Assembly (NCBI GenBank): GCA_037447655.1
Contig: JBBHKE010001576.1
Coordinates: 312,001-327,473 of the forward strand
Reading direction: 5' to 3'
Source: Zygnema cylindricum
Lineage: Eukaryota > Streptophyta > Zygnematophyceae > Zygnematales > Zygnemataceae
DNA: 15,473 nt
A model generated the notes under the pieces. The model had not been told where the DNA came from. It searched no databases and saw nothing but the letters and a program-made list of their open reading frames with translations. Each line of letters starts with the position of its first letter. The first letter of the stretch is position 1. The position numbers were made by a program, and so were the translations under genes. Positions 8,728 through 15,473 of this stretch are shown one piece after another.

Positions 8728-8752
8728 GTTGAAAGTTTGCCGTACTTTCAAC
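8728..8752. repeat. Perfect 9-bp-arm hairpin next to MITE
   Basis: GTTGAAAGT (8728-8736), a 7-nt loop and ACTTTCAAC (8744-8752) form a perfect inverted repeat ending four bases before the TA that borders the element at 8758. It may be structure in the target site rather than part of the element. Confidence 0.6.
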
Positions 8753-8757
8753 CGTTA

Positions 8758-8974
8758 CACCGTGTACCGCTTTTAGTGTTAATATTTTTTTCGCCACTTA
8801 AAACATCATTTCTCCGTACACACTTGGCCGATTTTCACATGGAGACCGCCAATCGGAAGATGAAAATCTTGGATTTCAATCGCAACCGTTAGATCCATAA
8901 TCCGACAAGCGTGAACGGAGAAAAGATGTATTAAGTGGCTAAAAAAATATGAACACTAATAGAGATATACGGTG
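8758..8974. mobile_element. TA-flanked TIR element (MITE), 217 bp, copy A
   Basis: The left end begins CACCGTGTACCGC and runs through TTAGTGTTAATATTTTTTT, GCCACTTAAAACATC and TTTCTCCGTACACACTTG. The right end, reverse complemented, begins CACCGTATATCTC and follows the same series, giving imperfect terminal inverted repeats of about 75 bp. TA flanks both sides (8756-8757 and 8975-8976). The interior word TTTCAATCGCAACCGTTAGA is almost identical to the reverse complement of the copy at 9328-9541. There is no coding capacity. This is the pattern of a Tc1/mariner-type non-autonomous element; the family name is not recognised. Confidence 0.85.
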
Positions 8975-8976
8975 TA

Positions 8977-9325
8977 CTTGTTTCGTTTCACGTTCCTTCC
9001 TCTCCGTTCTTTTTGCTATCTTCTCTCAATCTAGCAAATAGCACTTGCTTTTTTCTCGCTTCCTTTCTTTTTTCACTTATGAATTCAGTTTTTCTCTCCT
9101 CTTGTTATAAAAAATATTAATTTGCTGATATGAAAACAAGGTCAAGTTTTATGTTCACCTCAAAATGCAGGAAGTCAAAACTTTTAGTCCCTAAAAAAAA
9201 CTTTCTTGTACTTAGAAGGTACTTTCTAGTACTTTCTATTTCTTTTAGTAATTTAATACTCCAAAAAAATCACACTTTCTTTCCTCGCTAGTGTTGAAGT
9301 ATGCGTGAAAGTACGTTAACAATAG
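8977..9325. other. AT-rich spacer between two MITEs
   Basis: This is pyrimidine-rich at first (CTTCCTCTCCGTTCTTTTTG near 8995-9015), then AT-rich with repeated GTACTTTCT words near 9220-9240. I see no gene, RNA or regulatory element. Confidence 0.5.
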
Positions 9326-9327
9326 TA

Positions 9328-9541
9328 CACCTTGTACCGCTGTTAGTGTTAATGCTTTTTGGCCACTTAAAACATATTTTCTTCGTACACACTTGTCGAA
9401 TTGTGGATCTGACGGTTGCGATTGAAAGGCAAGATTCTCAGTTTTCTATTGGTGGTCTCCAATTGAAAACCAGGTAAGTGTGTACAGAGAAAAGATGTTT
9501 CAAGTGGTAAAAAACATTAGAGCTAATGGCGATACAGGGTG
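9328..9541. mobile_element. TA-flanked TIR element (MITE), 214 bp, copy B (inverted relative to copy A)
   Basis: The left end begins CACCTTGTACCGC with GTTAGTGTTAATGC and GGCCACTTAAAACAT. The right end, reverse complemented, begins CACCCTGTATCGCC and repeats the series through TACACACTT. TA borders both ends (9326-9327 and 9542-9543). The interior matches copy A in reverse complement, including TTTCAATCGCAACCG and the GGAGACC-CCAAT words. Copies A and B are therefore one family inserted in opposite directions about 570 bp apart. The differences between them show independent or old insertions. Confidence 0.85.
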
Positions 9542-9543
9542 TA

Positions 9544-9997
9544 ATCACTCGGACAACAAAAATAAAAAATCAAAAAAAGAAAAGCAAAATTAAAATTCAA
9601 AAATCAAAGAGCAAGAAGTATTGATTTCCCATCATAGTATAAAGGCTCTACTTTTGATAAATGTACACATAACGTGTACATACTTACACACATTTCAATG
9701 CCAACTTGAACAAATAACACATAGAACCTCACTGAACACCGTGGATCGTAGTTAAGAGTAAAGAAATAACTAGTGTGGAGTTTATATTAATGCTAAGAAA
9801 ATCTCTGTTTAACTTTGAAAACTTGAACAACATGGTTGTTTTCGAACCGTATACAAATACTCTCTCCTTTTTCAAAAATATACTTAAGGTTTAAGCCTTG
9901 TACAGATTCCGCAATTTTCAGAGCTATTACTATGCTGGGCAAAAGCCCTAAAAAAATAGTAATAATAAAATCGATAGTTAAAAAGTTAAGCATTTAA
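9544..9997. other. AT-rich spacer, no supported gene
   Basis: An A-rich stretch (9555-9610) is followed by unremarkable AT-rich DNA. A 66-codon open stretch on the minus strand (9793-9993) is hydrophobic at its start, but it has no homology I recognise and no start context, so I do not call it. Confidence 0.5.
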
Positions 9998-10082
9998 CAC
10001 CCCGCTCCCTCCCCCCCCCCGCCCCCCCGCCCTTGCACTCCCTCCACCCCACACCACACCCCACCCCACCCTACCCTTCCCC
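9998..10082. repeat. C-rich low-complexity block
   Basis: About 85 bases are nearly all C on the + strand. They include a run of ten or more C and an alternating CCCCACACC/CCCCACCC section. The minus strand could form G-quadruplexes and the + strand an i-motif. It precedes the main polypyrimidine region by about 480 bases. Confidence 0.85.
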
Positions 10083-10540
10083 TTTTTTTTAACTATTTAT
10101 TTAAGTTTTTTATGTTTTTTTTTTTGTTTACCGTCCATGTCAAAAAACCATCTAAAAGTTCAAATTTATTTCAAAAAATGACACAATCTCGTAAAATTTT
10201 CGTACACATTTTTTTCTCATTTTCCTTTTCAGAAGATACCAAAGAAAGAAAAAAAAAAGAGGGTAAATATTGACTGTCTTACTAGGAAATCAATAAAATC
10301 AACTCGACTTTGTCTATTTTTGTACTTTTTTGTACCTTTTGTACTTTTTTAATAATTTTTGCACTCCTAACCATCCTCGCAATTTGAGAAAAAAAAAAAA
10401 AAATGACAAAAAAAAAAGAAAAAAATAAATATCAAAATTTGTTTCATAGTATTCTACAGCCTCTATTCCTAAACATTAAATCTTTCAAAAAAAAATACAT
10501 TAAAAAAAAAAAAAAAAAAAACTAAAAAACTGAAAAGAGT
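10083..10540. repeat. A- and T-homopolymer-rich low-complexity DNA
   Basis: T-tracts (10083-10090, 10117-10125) give way to A-tracts of roughly 8-20 bases (10240-10258, 10389-10403, 10410-10419, 10501-10520). A threefold TTTTTGTAC-like word lies near 10318-10348. On the minus strand this region would be the 3' flank of the large reading frame. A possible AATAAA-like signal, read from TTTATT near 10096, is too common in such DNA to be called. Confidence 0.6.
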
Positions 10541-10549
10541 TACCTTCCC

Positions 10550-10760
10550 CCAGGATCTACTTTTCTTATCCCACTCCTCCTCCTCTTTAACTTTCCACTT
10601 CTTTTCAACAAACCACTTCCCTCTCCTCCCTCTCCCACCCCTCCTCCCTCTCCCACCCCACCTCCCTCTCCTACCTTTGCCACCTCTCCTACCTCTCCCA
10701 CTCCTCCCTCCCCTCCCTCCCCTCGAACACTTTCTTTTTCTCCCCCCTCCCCCCCCCTCT

Positions 10761-10761
<1 letters not shown>
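10550..10761 (-). pseudogene. Possible true C-terminal coding segment of the giant frame, in another register
   Basis: Beyond the homopolymer tract a different minus-strand frame (open 10469-10981) reads as an Arg-Gly-rich segment. It contains RGGRGGRSGRGRRGGKGRRG and then WFVEKKWKVKEEEEWDKKSR, with SRSWGKV after it. That style, Trp-spaced charged text with SRSWGK, resembles the SRWSWWG motif of the giant frame. The frame that is formally continuous instead stops at 10689-10691. Because C-run lengths set the frame and are hard to sequence, the real protein may continue here. The last part (below about 10540) is homopolymer-coded Phe and is probably not protein. Confidence 0.3.
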
Positions 10762-10821
<60 letters not shown>

Positions 10822-10823
10822 TT

Positions 10824-10871
<48 letters not shown>

Positions 10872-13800
10872 ACCCCTTTCTTTTTCCCCCCCCCCCCCCC
10901 TTTTTCCCCCCCCCCCCCCCCCAGAAGAGAGAGAAGTAATTTTATCCCTACTACTGTCTCCATTTGTACCCAATTCCTCACTCTCTAACACCCCATTTTT
11001 CCTAAGACCTCCGGCTCCCTCCTCTCCCTCCTCTCCCTCCTCCCCCCTCTCTCCCTCCTTTCCGACAGTCCCTCTACCATTAACTATTGTCTCCTTTCCT
11101 TCCCTCACACTCTCTCCCTCTCCCTCTCCCTTACCCTCTCCCTCTGCCACTTCAGATGGAAGCTTCACTCTCTCCTCCCTCTCTTCAAGATCTCCTCCCT
11201 CGCCCCCTTCAGGCATCTCTCCATCTCCTCCCTCTCTCCCACTTTCTTTCACAGTGACCTTACTATTTGCATTCTTTCCGGTTACTCCCTCTCCTTCCCC
11301 TCCTCTCTCATCAACACCATCAGGTATCTCTCCCTCTTCAACATTATCCTCTTCTTTTCCCTCCCTCTCCTCATCTGTTTTCGATTCTTTTGTACCATCC
11401 TCAGAGACCACTTCCTTCTCTTTCTGTTCCGTTACCTCTCCTTCTCCCTCTCTCTCTCCCTCTTCTGTCTCTTTTTCTCCCTCTGGCCTCTTTGTCTTTT
11501 TCGAAACCTCTCCTTTTTCTGTCTCTTCTGGTACTTCTCCCTCTGTCTCTTTTTCTATCTCCCCCCTCTCTGCCTTTTCTGTTACCTCATTCTCTAATTT
11601 CTCTTCTCCTAACTCTCCCTCCGTCCCTTCTGTAGCCTTTCTCTTCTTTGTCTTCTTTGTCTTCTCTGTAACCTCTTCCTCCTCTGTTCCTTCTTCTGCC
11701 TCTCTCTTCTCTACCTCTCCTCCCTCTGTCTCTGTTCCTACCTCTCCTTTTTCCGTTTTTTCTTCAATTTCTCCATTTTTTGTTTCTTCTGTCATCTCTC
11801 CCTCTTCTGTCTCCTTTACGACCACTCCCTTGTCTTCTAAAACTTCTCCCTCTTCCCCTTCAACTGTTACCTCTCCCTTCGCTGTCTTTCTCACAACCTC
11901 TCCCTCTCCCTCTCCTCCCTCTTCTGTTACCGCTCCCTTTTCTGTTTCTTCTGCAATCTCTCCCTTTTCTGTCTTTTTTGAAACCTCTCCATCTTCTCGC
12001 TCGTCTGCTACCTCTCCCTTTGTTGTCTCTTCCGCTACCTCTTCCTTCCCTGTACCCCACCAACTCCATCTACTCCTCGGTTTCTTAACTTTTAAATTTT
12101 TTGCACTCTCACTCTCTACTCCCTCCTCACCCTTCTCTCCCATATTGCCTTTACTCCCTTCTATTTCATCTCCCCCAACCTCTTTTTTCTCAGTTATCCT
12201 CTCATCCTCCACCTCATCAGAAACATCTCCCTCTCCCTTCTCTACTCCTCCTTCGTCAGGCTTTTCTCTCCCCTTAGTCCCACTCTCTCTCTCCTTCTCT
12301 TCAATTTGCTTTTCAGACTCTTTTCCACCAGTTTCCACATCCACCTCTTTTTTCTCCCCTCTCTCTCCTCTCTCTTCTCTCTCTACTTTATCCTTCTTAT
12401 CGTCTGCAAGCCCAGTTTCCCCACCTTCCTCTTCTGTCGCCTCTCCTTCTCCTCCGATTTCGTCACTCTTCCCTTCTCTCCTCTCCCCTTCTAGCCCATT
12501 TAAAGTTTGGTCTTCCTTAGCATCATCACTGGATCTCTTTCTCCTTCTCCTCCCTCCTGTCTCCTCTCCCCTTACATTTTCCCGGCTTACACGCCCTTGT
12601 TTACTTTTATTGGTTATAATTTCTTCCTCCCCCCCCTCTCCGCTCTCCCTCTCCTTCTCCTTCTCCAAATCCGTCTCCTTGTCTGTCCCTTCTATCTCCT
12701 TCTCCGTCTCCTTCTCTGCCCCCTTCTCAGTCTCCTCCTCTGTCTCTTTCTCCGTCTCCATCTCCTCTCCCTCTCCCCTTCCTTTTTCTCGTCTCCTCCT
12801 GTTGGATTTTCTCGAACTCACTCTCTCTCCTTTAAGAGAACCTTCCCTTGCCTCCGACTTTCCGTCTTCTTTAGAAATCTCTCCCTCCTCCCCTTCAATA
12901 GTATCCTCTTCTTTCTCCCTCTGTACCTCTTCTTCAACCTCCTTTTTACTACCTTCTCCTATATTCTTCTCTCCTCCTTCCTCTCCTTCTCCATCATTTT
13001 CCAAACCTTTCTCCTTCAACTTAATCAATTTTCCTCTACTCTCTCCCCTCTCTCCAGCAAAATCTTTCCCTCCGTCCTCCACTTCCCTCTCCTTCTCCAT
13101 CTCAATTTTCTCCTCTTCTCCCTCTTCCACAGGTAACTTCCTCGTTCTCCTCCTTCTGATAGAAACTCCCTTCCCTCTTTTCTTCCTCTCGTCTCCTTCT
13201 ACCTCTACTCCCTCTCTCTCACTCTCCCCTTCCCCACCTTCCTCTCCTTTCTTCTTTAACCCTTCGTTCTTCCCAAGTAAACCAGTTTCTGCCTGACTCC
13301 CTTCTTCCTTCTGCTCCTCTCCCTCTAGTCCCCCCCTCTCTCTCCCCTTCCCTCCCTTTCTACCCTTCAAAAACCAACTACTAAAAGTTCCCAAATTTGA
13401 ACTTTTCCCTCTCTCTTCTCCCCCATCACTTTCCCCATTCTCTTGTGACTCTATTTCATCCCTCCTCTTCTCCACATGCCCTTCTTTCTCTCCCGCTCCT
13501 TCCCCGTCCTCTCCCCTCTTTTCCACCTCATTATTGGTTAAATCCCCAACCTCTCCTTTCTCACTATTCTCAAGCTCTCCCTCTCCTTTCACCAATTTTG
13601 AACCACTACCACTCTTCTCCTCTTCCTTCCCTCCCTCTTCCTTTTGCCCTATGGTGACTATTTCTTCTTCCTCTCCCGCTCCTTTAATTTCCCCTACTCC
13701 ATTTCTGTCTCCCCCTTCCTCCTCCCTCCTTTTAATTTCCCCACCCTCCTCTCCTTCTCCCTCTTCCGCCTCCCCTCCTTTACTTTCCCCTCCTCCCTCT

Positions 13801-15473
13801 CCTTCTCCCTCTTCCTCCTGTTCTCGAACCTTCATAGATATCTTCCCCTTTTTGCGACTCCTCCCCTCTCGACTGCCCAACAATTTCTCCCCCTCTCCCT
13901 CTCCCTCTCCCTCTCCCTCCAGCTCTCCATCTTCGACTCTCTCCCTTTCTTTCTCACCTTTCCCAAGCGTCTCTCTCACCTCAGAGTCTCTCTCTCCCTC
14001 TCCGTTCTCCTTTTGATTCTTGGTTTCAAATAACTCCACATCTTCTACGGTATCAACTTTTTTCCTCTCCCTCTCCCCCACCCTGTTCAAGCTCTCCTTT
14101 CCTCCCTCTTTTTTCCTCTCTCCCTCTTCCTTCCTACTTATCCCCCACCACCCTCTATATCTATCTCTTCCGGTCTTTATTTCTTCTCCCTTACCACTCT
14201 CTCCCACATCTATCTCATTCTCTATTCCTCTCTCTCTCTCCCCACTTCTAGATCTCTCTCCCTCTCTCCCCCCTTGTCCTTTTAGGTCAATAAGGTCCTC
14301 TTCCTCTACTCCTCGAGCACCTTCCTTTCCAAATTCTCTCTCTTCTTTCATTGATTCCTTTTCACTCTCCTCCTCCTCCTCCTCCTCCTCTCCCACCCTC
14401 TTCTTCCTCCATGGGAGTTTTCCCGCTTCAAATTTCTTCTCCATCTCTCTCTCCATCCCCTTCCCCACTTCCTCCTCTCCTTCTCCCCCCTCAACTTCTG
14501 AACGATTCACATTTGAATTCTCTCCTTGCTGACTCTCCAAAGCTCTCTCTCGCTCTACCTCTCCCCCTCCTCCACCCTCCTCAGTCTCCACCGCTGTTCT
14601 CCTTTTCTTCCTTCTCTTCTGAGTAGTCTTAATCAAGTTACTCCTCTCCTCTGCATCTCCCTCTCCCGCCCCTCCCTCCTCTGTCCCTCCCTCCTCTCCC
14701 CCTCCCTTGACTCCTCCCTCCTCCTCCACTTCAACAGCCTGAGAAGTTCCACTTCTCCTGCTCACAAGATTGGTTACCTTTTCTATTTCTCCCTCTTCCC
14801 CTTCCTCCTCTCTCCCTTTACCCCCCAAAACCTGATCACCAGATTTCCTCTTTCCACTACTCACTTCGTCCCCCCCTCCTTCCTCTCCCTCTCCCGTTTC
14901 CTCCTCTCTTCCTCTACCTCCTGAAACTCCATTCCTAGCTTTCCTCTTTCCAACACTCTCCTCTCCTTCCTCCTCTCCCTCAACCTTCCTATGCTCCCCT
15001 CCCTCTCCCTCCTCTACCTCTCCCACCTCTTCTTCTCCATCCTTTACGCCTCCTCCTACCTCTCCTCCCCTTCCTCCCTCTCCTACCTCTCCTACCTCTC
15101 CTACCTCTCCTCCTCCTCCCTCTCCTCCCTCTCCTGTTTCTCCTGCCTCTCCTCCTCTCCTCTCTTCTCCTCCATTCATACCCTTTATCCTCCCTCCTTT
15201 TAATGATTGACTTAGAGAATGTTCCTTACTTCTCACTCTCACTCCCTCTACCCCATCATGAAACCCTCGTCTCTTATTCAATAAATCTTCTCCTCCTACA
15301 CCCTCTCCCTCCTCTCCTCGCTCCCCCTCTTCCAAAACCCCACCGCTTCTGTTCACCTTAAGCTTACTCTGCCCTCCTTCCTCCTCCTCATCTCCCCTCT
15401 CCCCTCCTGTCCCTCCACCAACCCTCTCTCCAATGGCATTTCTACTTCCTTTTCTCTCTCCCTCCCCTTTACT
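10689..15473 (-). CDS. Giant Glu/Gly/Lys/Arg-rich low-complexity reading frame, 5' end beyond window
   Basis: One minus-strand frame is open from the right window edge to a TAG at 10689-10691, about 1,594 codons. The first alternative start (GTG) is at 15354-15356; codons before it are open too, so the true start is outside. Composition is dominated by E, G, K, R, with S, T, V and few hydrophobics. It looks disordered and highly charged, with no signal peptide or membrane segment. Visible features are tandem 9-residue GE(V/I)xEETEK repeats (about 11420-12045) and Arg/Lys clusters such as TQKRRKKRRT (about 14600-14630), VSIRRRRTRK (about 13140-13170) and SNRRRREK (about 12785-12815). Trp motifs lie at 14145-14150, 13374-13376 and 12057-12062. 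The coding strand is purine-rich and T-poor, which favours open frames, yet the sister frames are mostly closed. It could be a real nuclear or structural protein, a relic, or an in-phase repeat expansion. I do not recognise it. Confidence 0.45.
10762..10922. repeat. Extreme poly-C / poly-G tract (runs of 57, 46, 15 and 17)
   Basis: On the + strand C runs occupy 10762-10818, 10825-10870, 10886-10900 and 10906-10922, broken only by TCCTTT, GACCCCTTTCTTTTT and TTTTT. Runs this long are very rare in genomes and hard for any sequencing chemistry. The lengths given, and so the reading frame across them, should be treated as uncertain. The minus strand would form stacked G-quadruplexes. Confidence 0.9.
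11420..12045 (-). repeat. Degenerate 27-bp coding repeats giving the 9-residue unit GE(V/I)xEETEK
   Basis: Within the giant frame about sixteen units follow one another. Examples are GEVSKKTEK, GEIAEETEK, GEVVRKTAK, GEVTVEGEE, GEMTEETKN, GEIEEKTEK, GEVGTETEG, GEVPEETEK and GEVSKKTKR. A few units carry insertions. Gly-Glu and the aliphatic residue at position three hold their place, while the remaining positions vary among charged residues and Thr. The register is kept through the array at the protein level despite many substitutions. Confidence 0.8.
13889..13919. repeat. CCCTCT hexanucleotide microsatellite
   Basis: About five units of CCCTCT in the + strand encode an EGEGEGEGEG run in the minus-strand frame. 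Hexanucleotide length changes keep the frame. Confidence 0.85.
14367..14391. repeat. TCC trinucleotide microsatellite
   Basis: Eight consecutive TCC/CTC triplets encode a run of eight Glu residues in the minus-strand frame. Triplet expansion here adds Glu without breaking the frame. Confidence 0.85.
14800..14965 (-). repeat. Tandem pair of about 30-residue GKRK units in the giant frame
   Basis: The minus-strand protein reads VGKRKARNGVSGGRGREEET, and about 30 residues later SGKRKSGDQVLGGKGREEEG. Shared positions are GKRK, the V, GG, GREEE and the following E/G-rich tail. Both lie near the N-terminal side of the visible frame and look like an old in-frame duplication of about 90 bp. Confidence 0.6.
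15081..15107. repeat. Three exact 9-bp repeats TCCTACCTC
   Basis: Three perfect tandem copies encode GEVGEVGEV on the minus strand. The encoded GEV triplet is the same as the core of the 9-residue repeats at 11420-12045, about 3 kb away. Confidence 0.85.

Noticed and set aside
8175-8732. Overlapping open stretches on both strands (114 and 93 codons)
   Set aside because: They overlap antisense, contain homopolymer-coded runs and no domain, and the region is repeat-laden spacer.
10501-10520. A-tract considered as the poly(A) tail of a processed gene or LINE/SINE
   Set aside because: No retrocopy-like body precedes it on the + strand and no target duplication is visible; similar A-tracts are scattered nearby.
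11420-12045. Regular repeats considered as a CRISPR array
   Set aside because: Units are 27 bp, degenerate, directly adjacent with no spacers, coding in phase, and in a eukaryotic context.
11254-13296. 680-codon Ser/Pro/Phe-rich open stretch on the + strand
   Set aside because: It lies fully antisense to the giant minus-strand frame. The + strand has very little A and G, so stops are rare by composition and many such frames overlap here. The text is only S, P, F, L and T runs.
13397-15203. Several 70-170-codon + strand frames in the polypyrimidine block
   Set aside because: Lengths are what low A and G content gives by chance; they overlap in different frames and have no motif.

Overview
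The window looks like nuclear DNA of a plant, probably a flowering plant. The basis is a decayed Ty3/gypsy-type LTR retrotransposon with plant-style Gag/Pol motifs and a primer binding site complementary to initiator tRNA-Met. It also holds non-autonomous TIR elements flanked by TA, AT-rich spacer DNA and long low-complexity tracts. There is no bacterial gene organisation: no compact genes, ribosome binding sites or operons. The species cannot be named from the sequence.

Layout. (1) 1-6644, minus strand: the 5' part of a dead Ty3/gypsy element. From high to low coordinate it has a candidate 5' LTR (about 6171-6644), a PBS (6157-6168), a long leader (4337-6156) and gag with a capsid domain (about 3650-4336). 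A foreign-looking stretch (about 2420-3650) separates the capsid from three CCHC zinc knuckles (about 2155-2315). Protease (about 1504-2014), reverse transcriptase (about 500-1190) and the start of RNase H (1-300) follow. Integrase and the 3' LTR would lie left of the window. At least a dozen in-frame stops and several frameshifts show the copy is inactive. (2) 6645-9997: AT-rich DNA with no convincing gene. It carries three short TA-flanked terminal-inverted-repeat elements (7172-7362, 8758-8974, 9328-9541; the last two are opposite-facing copies of one family), a 131-bp tandem duplication (7491-7741) and an excess of the tetramer GTAC. (3) 9998-10540: a C-rich block, then A- and T-tracts. 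(4) 10550-15473: about 4.9 kb of almost pure polypyrimidine on the + strand. On the minus strand it is open in one frame for about 1,594 codons and continues past the right edge. The predicted protein is rich in Glu, Gly, Lys and Arg. It has a run of 9-residue GE(V/I)xEETEK repeats, recurring basic clusters and recurring tryptophan motifs, and it runs into C homopolymers of 57, 46, 15 and 17 bases.

The region most worth following up is the giant Glu/Gly/Lys-rich reading frame. Low thymine on its coding strand favours open frames, but my rough estimate says composition alone does not keep one frame open this long while the two sister frames are mostly closed. Whether it is a living gene, a relic or an in-phase repeat expansion is not decided by this sequence. 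The second point of interest is the TA-flanked TIR family, and the third is the non-Gag protein-like remnant inside the retroelement.
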